DNA from: Acidobacteriota bacterium
GTDB taxonomy: Bacteria; Acidobacteriota; Vicinamibacteria; Fen-336
Length of the DNA: 64,000 nucleotides
Reading direction: 5' to 3'
Assembly: GCA_022340585.1 (NCBI GenBank)
Contig: JAJDNS010000081.1
Span: 24,089 to 88,088 of the forward strand
The notes beneath the pieces are model-generated. The model did no database searches. It saw only the letters and a list, made by a program, of their open reading frames with translations, and was not told the origin of the DNA. The translations under genes and the position numbers were made by a program. Below are positions 32,195 through 40,780 of the stretch, one piece after another (within the stretch, counting starts at the first letter, position 1; each line of letters starts with the position of its first letter).

Positions 32195-33211
32195 ATGACC
32201 ACACTCAAGGACGTGGCGCGGGCGGCCGGGGTCTCGGCCCAGACCGTCTCCAACGTCGTCAACAATCGCGCCGTCGTTCGCCGCGAGACCCGCCAGCGGG
32301 TGCTCGAGGCCCTCGACCGTCTCGGCTACCGGCCCAACCTCGCCGCCCGGGGCCTCCGACGGCGCCAGTCCCGAGCCCTCGCCTTCCTCGTGGTCGACCC
32401 CTCGCCCCGCTACCTGGCCGACCCCTTCCACGGCTCGGTTCTCACCGGCCTGGCCGAGGTGGCTCGGGAGAGGGGATATGGTCTCGTGATCCAGGGGCTG
32501 CCTCCCGACGGGAAAGGCGGCGGGCGGCTCTCCGACGTCTACCGTCACGCCCAGATCGACGGGGCGGTGGTGACGCTGGGCGGGACGGCGGTCGAGCGCC
32601 GGCGCCACCTGGGCGACCTGCGCCGGGGCGGGGGACCCTTCGTCCTGCTCGAGCAGTCGGTCGGCGCGGGCGACGACGCCGCCTGCGTCCGGGGGCGGAA
32701 CCGCAGCGGGGCCGCCGCCGTCACCCGTCACCTGCTGGCCGCCGGGCACCGACACCTCGGCCTCGTCATCCCCGACCTGGCCTGGCCCGCGGTCGAGGAG
32801 CGCGTTCGAGGATTCCGGGGTGCTGTGGAATCGCAGCGGGCCCGGACGACCGCCCGGGTGGTGCGGTGCGGGCCCGAGACCCCCGACGCCGCCCGCGATG
32901 CCACCGAAGGACTCCTCGCCGCGCACCCGAAGATGACGGCGGTGCTGGGGGCCAACGACCTCCTGGCGGTGGGGATCCTGGACGCCCTGCGTCGCCGGGG
33001 ACTCCGGTGCCCCGAAGACGTGGCCGTGGCTGGCTTCGACGACTTCGATCTCGCCCGGTGGATCCGTCCCCCCTTGACCACGGTTCGGCTGCCGGGCGAC
33101 GAGATGGGTCGTCGGGCCGCCGAACTCCTGATCGGGAGACTGGAGAACGGCCGCTTCTCCACACGTCGCCTCGAGGTCGCGACGGAGCTGATCGTGCGGG
33201 AGTCGGCCTGA
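32195..33211 (+). CDS. LacI-family transcriptional regulator
   Basis: A 338-aa repressor. The HTH and hinge are textbook: TTLKDVARAAGVSAQTVSNVVN, then RLGYRPNLAARGLR. Residues 60-338 are a periplasmic-binding-like sensor: VIPDLAWPAVEERVRGF, AVLGANDLLAVGILDALRRRG, VAVAGFDDFDLARWIRPPLTTVRLP. It is divergent from the SDR/dehydratase/aminotransferase operon and most likely represses it and itself through the TAACGTTA site. The inducer is probably a sugar acid or its breakdown product. Its start lies directly behind repeat copy C and lacks a Shine-Dalgarno site, so its translation may be weak or structure-controlled. Confidence 0.93.
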   Translation: MTTLKDVARAAGVSAQTVSNVVNNRAVVRRETRQRVLEALDRLGYRPNLAARGLRRRQSRALAFLVVDPSPRYLADPFHGSVLTGLAEVARERGYGLVIQGLPPDGKGGGRLSDVYRHAQIDGAVVTLGGTAVERRRHLGDLRRGGGPFVLLEQSVGAGDDAACVRGRNRSGAAAVTRHLLAAGHRHLGLVIPDLAWPAVEERVRGFRGAVESQRARTTARVVRCGPETPDAARDATEGLLAAHPKMTAVLGANDLLAVGILDALRRRGLRCPEDVAVAGFDDFDLARWIRPPLTTVRLPGDEMGRRAAELLIGRLENGRFSTRRLEVATELIVRESA

Positions 33212-33248
33212 TGACGTCTCACCCGTGGACTCGATCGAGGAGGTTCCC

Positions 33249-35480
33249 ATGAAAGCCACTGCCGCCGTGGCCCTTCCCGTCGCCCTGCTGGCCATGGCCG
33301 GCGCCGCCCCCACCGAGGAGGTCCCGCCCGTGGCCGCTCCGCCCAGGGCCGAGGTGGGATGGGTCCCGGTGGTGCGGGCTCGGAGCGCCCCGGTGATCGA
33401 CGGAGCCGCGGGGGAGTCCTGGTCGCCGGCGGTGACCCGACGGCTGGAGCGGAGCAAGGGGCCGATGCCCTCGAGCGCCGACATCCAGGCCGAGTTCCGG
33501 GGGATGTGGGACGAGGACGCGCTGTACGTGCTCGTTCAGGTCCTCGACGACGAGACCACCACCCGCGAAGGACCGGTCCCGTGGGAGCACGACAGCGTCG
33601 AGGTGTACGTCGACGGGGACGGCAGCCGAAACGACGCGGTCGACGGGTACGACGGGAACGACCGGCAGTTCGTGTTCCGGTGGGACGACCCGGTGGCCCA
33701 CGCGACGAAGGGCGCGAGCGTCGAGAGCCTCCGCTTCGCGCAGTCCGAGTGGGAGCACGGGTATCGGATGGAGATCGCGATCCCGTGGAGCACTCTCGGA
33801 GTCGCCCCGGGAGCCGGGTCGACGATCGGGCTCGACGTCCACGTCAACGACGACGACGGGGTGGGGCGCGAGGACAAGATCATGTGGTCCGACGGGTCCG
33901 ACGCCGCCAGCTCCGAGCCCCGGCGCTTCGGGAAGGCCGTGCTCCTGGACGCCCTCGAGGCGACCGAGGAGCAACGGGCCACGCTGACCGTCGCCGCCCC
34001 CGACCTCGGCCGGGAGCTCGCCGGCGAGCCCCCACTGCGCCTCCAGTACCACGACATCCGAGCCGACGCCGGAGGCATGATCCTTCCCTGGTCCCACGAC
34101 GAACCGGCGGTGGCCTACGACCAGGTCATCCGCCTGGTCTGGGGCTTCTGGCGGCAGATGGAGGACTGCCCGAACGGCGTGAAGTACTACCTGCAGCACC
34201 AGGTCTGGAAGCCCGAGCACGACCCCCGCGGCCTCGGCGGCGACCAGATCAACATGGCCCTCAGCTCCTGGAACCTCCTGCACCAGTACCTGGGCGATCC
34301 CGGGGTCGTCGCCGACATGCGTCTGCAGGCCGACTACTGGATCGAGAACGGGCTCACCGGGCCCGACGGGCCGTGGCCGAACCTGCCCTTCCCCTACAAC
34401 ACCGACATCCACTCCGGCCGCTACGACGGGGACATGGTTGCCGGCAAGGGATTCCTGCAGCCCGACAAGGCGGGTTCCTTCGGGACCGAGCTCGTCACCC
34501 TCCACAAGATCACCGCTGAGCCCCGCTACCTCGAGGTGGCCGTCGGCATCGCCGACACCCTGGCCCGGAACGCGAAGCCCGGCGACCAGGACCACTCCCC
34601 CTGGCCCTACCGCGTGCACTTCGAGACCGGCGAGGTGTTCGAGAAGGAGGGGGTGCGCTTCACCTACACCACCAACTGGACCGGGGCTCTGCGTCTATTC
34701 GACGACCTGATCGCCATGGAGAAGGGGAGCGTCGACGACTACGAGAAGGCCCGGACCCTCGTGAGCGACTGGCTGAAGACCTACCCGCTGAAGACGATGA
34801 GGTGGGGGCCCTTCTTCGAGGACATCAACACCTACTCCGACACCCAGATCAACGCGGGCACCCTGGCCCGCTACATCCTCGAGCACCCCGGCTGGATGCC
34901 GGACGGGGAGGAGGCCGTTCGCCGGATCCTCGACGATTGCGACCGCAAGTTCTCGAACCCCTTCTGGGCGAAGTACGGAGTGCGGGCCACCAACGAGCAG
35001 ACGGCCTACGAGGTGCCGGGCAACAGCCACACCTCGCGCCAGAACGCCCTCGAGCTGATGTGGGCGGAAGCCACCGGTGACTGGTCACGGAAGGACAGGT
35101 CCGTCCGCAACCTCAACTGGGCGACCTACATGGTGGCCGAGGACGGCCGGAACCGGTACTACCGCGACGACATCTGGCTGACCGACGGCTACGGGGACTA
35201 CATCCGCCACTATCTGCGGGCCATGGCTGCGGCACCGGATCTGGCGCCTCCCGATCAGAACCACCTGCTGAGGACGACGTCGGTCGTTCGCTCCGTCGAG
35301 TACGGCGACGACGCGGTCACCTACGAGAAGTGGGATGCCGGCTCCCGCGAGCGGCTGAAGCTGGGGGAGTGGGAGCCCGGCGAGGTCGAGGGCGGGACGT
35401 TCACCTGGGACCCGGAGACGCGCGTCCTGGAGGTCGAGTCCGGGTCGAGGCGGGTGGTGGTCCGTCGGGCCGAGAGCTGA
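33249..35480 (+). CDS. exported CBM9-like module joined to an alpha/alpha-toroid domain
   Basis: A 743-aa secreted protein; GAGGAGG precedes the ATG at 33249 and a signal peptide follows (ATAAVALPVALLAMAGAAP). Residues 45-235 resemble family 9 carbohydrate-binding modules: APVIDGAAGESWSPA, FRGMWDEDALYVLVQVLDD, PWEHDSVEVYVDGDG, and YRMEIAIPWSTLGV. Residues 280-650 are helical with repeated Trp/Tyr-rich hairpins (QINMALSSWNLLHQYLGD, LVTLHKITAEPRYLEVAVGIADTLA, NALELMWAEATGDW), as in alpha/alpha-barrel glycosidases, lyases and epimerases. A beta-rich tail closes it. I recognise no family-specific catalytic motif, so activity on a polysaccharide is inferred. Confidence 0.78.
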   Translation: MKATAAVALPVALLAMAGAAPTEEVPPVAAPPRAEVGWVPVVRARSAPVIDGAAGESWSPAVTRRLERSKGPMPSSADIQAEFRGMWDEDALYVLVQVLDDETTTREGPVPWEHDSVEVYVDGDGSRNDAVDGYDGNDRQFVFRWDDPVAHATKGASVESLRFAQSEWEHGYRMEIAIPWSTLGVAPGAGSTIGLDVHVNDDDGVGREDKIMWSDGSDAASSEPRRFGKAVLLDALEATEEQRATLTVAAPDLGRELAGEPPLRLQYHDIRADAGGMILPWSHDEPAVAYDQVIRLVWGFWRQMEDCPNGVKYYLQHQVWKPEHDPRGLGGDQINMALSSWNLLHQYLGDPGVVADMRLQADYWIENGLTGPDGPWPNLPFPYNTDIHSGRYDGDMVAGKGFLQPDKAGSFGTELVTLHKITAEPRYLEVAVGIADTLARNAKPGDQDHSPWPYRVHFETGEVFEKEGVRFTYTTNWTGALRLFDDLIAMEKGSVDDYEKARTLVSDWLKTYPLKTMRWGPFFEDINTYSDTQINAGTLARYILEHPGWMPDGEEAVRRILDDCDRKFSNPFWAKYGVRATNEQTAYEVPGNSHTSRQNALELMWAEATGDWSRKDRSVRNLNWATYMVAEDGRNRYYRDDIWLTDGYGDYIRHYLRAMAAAPDLAPPDQNHLLRTTSVVRSVEYGDDAVTYEKWDAGSRERLKLGEWEPGEVEGGTFTWDPETRVLEVESGSRRVVVRRAES

Positions 35481-35567
35481 TGGCGGATGCTGCGGCCCGA
35501 TTCGAGCTCCTCGGGCCTGGGCCCGGTCGCCCGGGAGCGCCTGCCTCACGCAGGACCCCGGGACTGG

Positions 35568-35573
35568 TATCGT
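35568..35573 (+). promoter_or_regulatory. candidate -10 box TATCGT upstream of the M24 peptidase gene
   Basis: TATCGT preceded by TGG lies 15 bases before the ATG at 35589. The same hexamer precedes minus-strand genes at 54325-54330 and 59353-59358. No -35 visible. Confidence 0.35.
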
Positions 35574-35588
35574 GGGGTGGGGTTGCCC

Positions 35589-36569
35589 ATGCGATCGCTC
35601 GACTCGGTCAGCGCCCGCCACCGTGTGGCCAGAGGACTCGCCGCCCTGCTCGCTCCCGCTCTGCTCGCAGGGGCCTGCGACGGTGACGGAGCGACCGCTC
35701 CCGGCCCGGCCCCGACGCCCGCCCCCCTTGCCCGCGAGCAGGCCGTGCGCGAGGCCGTGCGCATCACCGCGGCCGCCCAGCTCGAGGTGATGCGCCAGGC
35801 CCGGCCGGGGATGACCGAGGGTGACGTGAAGGCCATCATCGACCAGGTCTTCCGGCAGGAAGGGGCGGACGGGCTGGCCTTCGAGCACATCGTGGCCACC
35901 GGCGCCCACTCGGTGGAGGCCCACTACTTCGGCAACGACGGTGTCCTCACCGACGGGGATCTCCTCGTGGTCGACATTGGTGCCACCAGGGACGGGTGGG
36001 CGTCCGACATGACCCGCACGATCCCGGTGAGCGGGATCTTCTCCTCGCGGCAGCGAGAGCTGTACGGGCTGGCCCTCGAGGCCCAGCAGATGGCCGCGCG
36101 TCGCGCCCGCACTGCGGTGGACAGCCTCCAGGACATGCAGGACTGGGTGATCGAGCTCTACCAGGCCAGCTCCCTGCGGGGGCAGGCCGCGGACGGCTCG
36201 CTCCAGACCCTCGACAGCTTCAACCCGTACCGGCTCGGCCACTACATGGGACACGAGGTCCACGGTGAGGACACGGGCTGGGACTGGAGGGCACCGCTCG
36301 TGGAGGATCAGGCCCTCACCGTCGAGCCCGGGATGTACATTGCGGACGAGGGGATCGGTCTGCGCGTCGAGGACGACTACTGGGTGGGGCCGGTGGGGCT
36401 GGAGTGCCTGTCGTGTCCCCTGGTGCCGAGAGGACCGGTGGACATCGAGGGGGTCATGGCCGCGGCCCGGGTCGGTGCGCCCGAGGTCGTGACGCCCCTC
36501 ACCCGCGCGCCGCTTCCGGTGAGCCCGGATGCAACGGGGCAGCTCCACATGCAGCCGCAGAAGGACTGA
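35589..36569 (+). CDS. lipid-anchored M24-family metallopeptidase (Xaa-Pro aminopeptidase-like)
   Basis: A 326-aa lipoprotein (lipobox AGAC in LLAPALLAGAC) with a pita-bread fold. The five metal ligands are visible: Asp in LLVVDIGATRDG, Asp in SDMTRTIPVSG, His in YMGHEVHGED, Glu in LTVEPGMYI and Glu in IGLRVEDDYWV. The N-terminal domain of full Xaa-Pro peptidases is missing, so only the catalytic domain is anchored in the envelope, where it would trim Pro-containing peptides. It ends 70 bases from a convergent oxidoreductase gene. Confidence 0.9.
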   Translation: MRSLDSVSARHRVARGLAALLAPALLAGACDGDGATAPGPAPTPAPLAREQAVREAVRITAAAQLEVMRQARPGMTEGDVKAIIDQVFRQEGADGLAFEHIVATGAHSVEAHYFGNDGVLTDGDLLVVDIGATRDGWASDMTRTIPVSGIFSSRQRELYGLALEAQQMAARRARTAVDSLQDMQDWVIELYQASSLRGQAADGSLQTLDSFNPYRLGHYMGHEVHGEDTGWDWRAPLVEDQALTVEPGMYIADEGIGLRVEDDYWVGPVGLECLSCPLVPRGPVDIEGVMAAARVGAPEVVTPLTRAPLPVSPDATGQLHMQPQKD

Positions 36570-36639
36570 GCGCCCTCCGGAGACTCGCAGCCGGAGTCCA
36601 GGGCTGGCCAGGGCTGCGGGGTCGGCTGCGGTCCGTCGC

Positions 36640-37638
36640 TCAGGGGACGAGGACGATCTTGCCGGTGTGAGCCCCTGACTCCATCAGTCGATGGGCCTCG
36701 GCTGCCTCGGCGAGGGGGAACGTCGCGTGGATGACGGGCGCGACCTCCCCCGACTCCAGAAGCGGCCAGACCTCCTTCTCGAGGGCGCGGGCAATCCGCC
36801 CCTTCTCCTCGACGGCGCGAGGTCGCAGCGTCGAGCCGGTCACCGTCAGCCAGCGCTGGAGCACCGGGCGGAAGTCGACCTCGGCCTTCGTCCCTCCCAG
36901 GAACCCGATCAGGACCAGCCGACCCTCCCGGGCCAGGCACTCGAGGTTCCGCGGGATGTAGCCTCCGGCGACCATGTCGAGGATGACGTCGACGCCCCGG
37001 CCCCCGGTCAGCCCCTTCACGATGGTCACGAAGTCCTCTTCTCTGTAGTTGATGGCCCGAGCCGCTCCGAGCCGCTCGCACGCACGACACTTCTCCGCCG
37101 AGCCGGCCGTCGTCAAGACGCGGGCCCCGTAGGCCCGCGCGAGCTGGATCGCCGTGGTCCCGATGCCGCTGGAGCCACCGTGGACCAGGAGTGTCTCACC
37201 TCGAACGAGCCCTCCACGCTCGAACACGTTGGTCCAGACCGTGAAGAAGGTCTCGGGGAGGGCTGCGGCCTGTACCGGCGTGAGGCCCCGGGGGATGGGC
37301 AGGCACTGCGGGGCCGGCACAAGACAGTACTCGGCGTACCCCCCGCCCGCCACGAGGGCGCAGGCTTCGTCGCCAACGCTCCAGCGCGGCACTTCCTCGC
37401 CGAGAGCCACCACCGTCCCGGCCACCTCGAGGCCCGGGATGTCGGTTGTACCGGGCGGCGGGGGGTACCGCCCCTCGCGTTGCAGCAGGTCCGGCCGGTT
37501 GACCCCGGCCGCGGCGACGCGGAGCAGCACCTCACCCGGGCCTGGGCGCGGCACCGCCCGCCGGGTGGGCCGGAGGACCTCCGGAGGGCCGGGACGGGTG
37601 ATCTCGAAACTCAGGCCGTCGACGGGGATCTGGTTCAT
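36640..37638 (-). CDS. NAD(P)H quinone oxidoreductase, PIG3-type
   Basis: A 332-aa medium-chain dehydrogenase without zinc ligands. The ATG at 37638 overlaps the stop of the preceding membrane-protein gene (ATGA). Family motifs: VAAAGVNRPDLLQREGRYPPP, GLEVAGTVVALGEEVPRW, FTVWTNVFERGGLVRGETLLVHGGSSGIGTTAIQLA (nucleotide fold) and LGAARAINYREEDF. The PIG3/NQO subgroup reduces quinones and other electrophiles with NADPH. The coupled upstream membrane protein may bring it to the membrane, but that is inference. Confidence 0.92.
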   Translation of the reverse strand: MNQIPVDGLSFEITRPGPPEVLRPTRRAVPRPGPGEVLLRVAAAGVNRPDLLQREGRYPPPPGTTDIPGLEVAGTVVALGEEVPRWSVGDEACALVAGGGYAEYCLVPAPQCLPIPRGLTPVQAAALPETFFTVWTNVFERGGLVRGETLLVHGGSSGIGTTAIQLARAYGARVLTTAGSAEKCRACERLGAARAINYREEDFVTIVKGLTGGRGVDVILDMVAGGYIPRNLECLAREGRLVLIGFLGGTKAEVDFRPVLQRWLTVTGSTLRPRAVEEKGRIARALEKEVWPLLESGEVAPVIHATFPLAEAAEAHRLMESGAHTGKIVLVP

Positions 37639-37955
37639 GGTCGAGTCCCCGGGGGCGTCGGCCGCCCCAGCTCCAGCAGACGCCGCCCGATCAGGAAGAA
37701 CCACAGGTAGTAGGCGCCCACGTTGAACAGGGTCAGGAGCTCGAGGCGGAAGAGGCCCTCGAGTCGGCTGTCTCGCAATACGGTGAAGGTTTCCTCGGCC
37801 GTCTCGAGCGGCCCGCCCAGGTTGAACAGGACCACCATCGTCGCCAGGGGGGCAAGCAGGGACACGAGCGCCGCCCAGCCGCCGAACTGGCACGCGCTTC
37901 TCCATCCGGCGTCCACGGACCCCTGAGCCGGCTCGTCTCGTTTCATGTCGCTCAT
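37635..37955 (-). CDS. small membrane protein coupled to the quinone oxidoreductase
   Basis: A 106-aa protein of unrecognised family. The ATG at 37955 with GAGAGGGG upstream is preferred to a much longer reading from 38087. Two hydrophobic helices (WAALVSLLAPLATMVVLFNLG and LELLTLFNVGAYYLWFFLIG) flank a polar segment LETAEETFTVLRDSRLEG. Its stop overlaps the oxidoreductase start by four bases, so the two are co-translated; a membrane anchor or quinone-site partner is possible. Confidence 0.72.
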   Translation of the reverse strand: MSDMKRDEPAQGSVDAGWRSACQFGGWAALVSLLAPLATMVVLFNLGGPLETAEETFTVLRDSRLEGLFRLELLTLFNVGAYYLWFFLIGRRLLELGRPTPPGTRP

Positions 37956-38114
37956 TGGCGGCGTCCCCTCTCGCTCGTCCTCGCGAGCCCCGGGAGTGGT
38001 GGGGGATTGTTTCACAGCGACGCGAAGCGCGTCACCCTGTCGAGGAGCCGGTCTGGTGGGTGCGGACAGCCGGGCCGACCACGCCACGTGCCGGCAGAAC
38101 GGTGCCGGGTGCGG

Positions 38115-38120
38115 TAGGAT
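38115..38120 (+). promoter_or_regulatory. candidate -10 box TAGGAT upstream of the SMP-30 gene
   Basis: TAGGAT preceded by CGG lies 26 bases before the ATG at 38147, with a G-rich ribosome binding stretch between them. Confidence 0.4.
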
Positions 38121-38146
38121 GGCGCCAACATCCGGGGGGGCGAGCC

Positions 38147-39052
38147 ATGGTGAGAAGGCTGACGGCCACGATGATGGGACTGGGCATGCTGGGTGCCCCG
38201 CTTTCCAGCGCGGGAGCGGAGGGCGTTCTCGCCCCCGGCGCGACGGTGGAGGAGGCCGCCGACGGCTTCAAGTTCACCGAGGGGCCCACGTGTGACGGGG
38301 AGGGGAACCTCTTCTTCACCGACCAGCCCAACGACCGGATCCTGAAGTGGAGCGCGGACGGCGAGCTCTCCACCTTCCTGCAGCCGGCCGGGCGCACCAA
38401 CGGCATGTACTTCGCTGTCGATGGGCGACTCATCGCATGCGCCGACGAGAAGAACGAGCTGTGGGCGATCACTCCCGACGGGCAGCACACGGTCCTGGGG
38501 AAGGAGTACGACGGCCGGGCACTCAATGGACCCAACGACGTGTGGGTGGACGCCGACGGTGGGATGTACTTCACCGACCCGTTCTACAAGCGGCCGTGGT
38601 GGAAGCACGACGAGGCGCCGCAGGACGGGCAGCACGTCTATTACCTCGCCCCGGGCGCGGACTCCCTGATGCGGGTCACCGACGACCTGACCCAGCCCAA
38701 CGGCATCATCGGGACCGCGGACGGAAAGACCCTCTACGTGGCCGACATCGGCGCGGAGAAGACCTGGCGCTACGACATCCAGGACGACGGCCGGCTCGCT
38801 GGCAAGACCCTGTTCTGCGAGCACGGCTCCGACGGGATGACCCTCGACGACGAGGGGAACCTGTACCTGACCGGGAAGGGCGTGCTCGTGTTCGACCCCA
38901 CCGGGAAGCAGGTCGAGCACATCGAGGTGGACGAGCCCTGGACCGCCAACGTGAGCTTCTGCGGGAAGGACCGGCAGACGCTGTTCATCACCGCCAGCAA
39001 GGGGCTGTATTCGGTTCGGACCCGCACGAAGGCGGGAACACTCTCCAAGTAG
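38147..39052 (+). CDS. exported SMP-30/gluconolactonase-family protein
   Basis: A 301-aa six-bladed propeller with a signal peptide (LTATMMGLGMLGAPLSSAGAE). Metal ligands typical of the family are present: Glu in FKFTEGPTCDGEGNLFF, Asn in ALNGPNDVWVD and Asp in EHGSDGMTLDDEG. Other blade motifs are GMYFTDPFYKRPW and TLYVADIGAEKTW. The family hydrolyses sugar lactones to acids; in the periplasm this would supply sugar acids to the exported dehydratase and transporter type of pathway seen at 1.6-5.7 kb. Confidence 0.9.
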   Translation: MVRRLTATMMGLGMLGAPLSSAGAEGVLAPGATVEEAADGFKFTEGPTCDGEGNLFFTDQPNDRILKWSADGELSTFLQPAGRTNGMYFAVDGRLIACADEKNELWAITPDGQHTVLGKEYDGRALNGPNDVWVDADGGMYFTDPFYKRPWWKHDEAPQDGQHVYYLAPGADSLMRVTDDLTQPNGIIGTADGKTLYVADIGAEKTWRYDIQDDGRLAGKTLFCEHGSDGMTLDDEGNLYLTGKGVLVFDPTGKQVEHIEVDEPWTANVSFCGKDRQTLFITASKGLYSVRTRTKAGTLSK

Positions 39053-39096
39053 CCTGATCAGCCGGCGGGACATCTTCCCCAACCCGCTCGCGCGGG

Positions 39097-39102
39097 TAGA
39101 AT
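39097..39102 (+). promoter_or_regulatory. candidate -10 box TAGAAT upstream of the GH30-like gene
   Basis: TAGAAT preceded by GGG lies 49 bases before the ATG at 39152. No -35 visible. Confidence 0.4.
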
Positions 39103-39151
39103 GCGCCATCTCCGCCGGCCGGCGGCCTCATGTTCCGAGCGAGGACAAACC

Positions 39152-40636
39152 ATGGCCCGACGACTTGAGACGATCTCCACCCTCCTGGCGGTCGTCGCCC
39201 TGGGTCCGGTGTGCGCGCCGGGCGTGACGGAGGTCGAAGCCGGAGAGCCCGGCGTCAACGCCACCGTGGACTTCGCCAACCTGACCCGCGACTGGGACGG
39301 GTTTGGTGTCAACTACGTGGAGCTGGCCCAGTCGCCCGACTACGAGGACTGGCCCCAGGAGTACGGGGGCTTCAGCCTCCTCAGCGAGGAGGAGCGCCAG
39401 GAGATCCTGGACATGATCTTCGGCGAGGACGGACTGAAGCCCGGTATCGTCAAGATGTTCTTCGACCCCTTCCAGCAGGAGGAGCCGGGTGCTCCCTTCG
39501 ACCACGAGCGCACCACGAGATGGATGCGCTACTTCGTCCGTGAGGGCCTGAAGAAGACCCGCGATCGGGGAGCCGATCTCCAGATCATCACCACCCTGTA
39601 CGGGCCTCCGGCCTGGGCCACCAAGCAGAAGTTCATTCGCGGCCGAGACCTGGACCCGACCCAGAACGAGAGCCTCGCTCGCTACATCACGGCGTGGGTC
39701 AGGTACCTGCGCACGGAGGAGGAGTTCCCGGTCGACTACGTGTCGATCCACAACGAAGGCGACTCCCCGAGCCGCTGGCCCGTTGACGGCAAGTCCGGGA
39801 ACATCGGGACCGGGCACGACTACAACGCCTGGTGGCGGCCGTGGACGGTTGCCGGGTTCCTCCCGGTCCTGCGCTCCACCCTAGACGAGGCCGGCTTGAA
39901 GGACGTCGGAGTGACGCCGGGGGAGTGCACCGTGTGGCGGAACTTCTCCGAGCAGCGCTACGACTGGGCCATCCTCGACAGCCCGAAGGCGTTCGACGCC
40001 CTGGGCCTGGTGACGAGTCACGGGTTCGGCTCGGCCGACGCGATTCGGTCCACCGGCATCGACCTGCTCCGGACGTTCCGGCCCGAGCTCCACGCCTGGA
40101 CCACTTCCATGTCGTGGGCGGGGATGGACGTCGACTCCCTCGACCTCATCCGTCTGAACATCTACAAGGCGAAGGTGAACGCGGTCATCCCCTGGGCCGC
40201 GGTCCAGACCCTCACCTGGGTGGGAGGCGACCCCAACCCCGGAACCGCCTTCCGGGTGTCGGCGGACGGGGACTATGACGTCATGGCCGGCTACTGGTTC
40301 TACAAGCAGGTGTCCCGGGCCGGGCAGCCGGGGATGTCGGTGGTGCCCGTCACCACGACCTCGGGCTCCGGCGTGGAGCTGATGGGCTTCGCTGGCAACG
40401 GGACGAAGAACCCCGACGCCGTGGTGGTGCTGAACACGGTCCGGTGGGGGAGTCAGCCCATCCGGCTCCGGGTGCTGGGGAGCGACGCCTCGTCCTTCCG
40501 CGGCTACCTCACCACCGGCAACCTGGAGAAGAGGTACGAAGATCAGGGGTCGTTCGATGTGGAGGACGGGTACCTCGAGTTCGACCTGCCGGCGCGGTCG
40601 GCGATGACCCTCTTCAGTCGCGCGAGTGCCCCTTAG
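39152..40636 (+). CDS. secreted GH30-like clan GH-A protein, nucleophile not evident
   Basis: A 494-aa exported protein; GAGGA precedes the ATG at 39152, then a signal peptide. The barrel begins DGFGVNYVELAQ; TLYGPPAWAT and FPVDYVSIHNEGD follow, the latter giving the acid/base Glu. At the place of the usual nucleophile motif (W-x-T-E) the sequence reads HAWTTSMSWAGMD, with Ser instead of Glu. The remaining blocks match: NAVIPWAAVQTLTWVGGD, YDVMAGYWFYKQVSRAGQPGM, then a beta-sandwich tail (VVVLNTVRWGSQPIRL). Either the nucleophile lies elsewhere or the protein is a binding/inactive homologue. It probably targets a xylan- or glucan-like polymer. Confidence 0.7.
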   Translation: MARRLETISTLLAVVALGPVCAPGVTEVEAGEPGVNATVDFANLTRDWDGFGVNYVELAQSPDYEDWPQEYGGFSLLSEEERQEILDMIFGEDGLKPGIVKMFFDPFQQEEPGAPFDHERTTRWMRYFVREGLKKTRDRGADLQIITTLYGPPAWATKQKFIRGRDLDPTQNESLARYITAWVRYLRTEEEFPVDYVSIHNEGDSPSRWPVDGKSGNIGTGHDYNAWWRPWTVAGFLPVLRSTLDEAGLKDVGVTPGECTVWRNFSEQRYDWAILDSPKAFDALGLVTSHGFGSADAIRSTGIDLLRTFRPELHAWTTSMSWAGMDVDSLDLIRLNIYKAKVNAVIPWAAVQTLTWVGGDPNPGTAFRVSADGDYDVMAGYWFYKQVSRAGQPGMSVVPVTTTSGSGVELMGFAGNGTKNPDAVVVLNTVRWGSQPIRLRVLGSDASSFRGYLTTGNLEKRYEDQGSFDVEDGYLEFDLPARSAMTLFSRASAP

Positions 40637-40667
40637 GTGTCTTGGTGTGCTGACCGACACTCGCGCG
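40619..40667 (+). terminator. hairpin straddling the stop codon of the GH30-like gene
   Basis: CGCGCGAGTG (40619-40628) and CACTCGCGCG (40658-40667) are perfectly complementary over 10 bp; the 29-base loop contains the TAG stop. It could terminate or protect the transcript. Confidence 0.45.
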
Positions 40668-40780
40668 GCTTCGTTCCGCCACTACCGACGACTCCGCCCA
40701 TGTCCCCGTTGATCTTCACAACACCACGACGCTGCCCACCCCATCCCCCCTCGCGCGCCATTCCAATCACGGAGACCACC

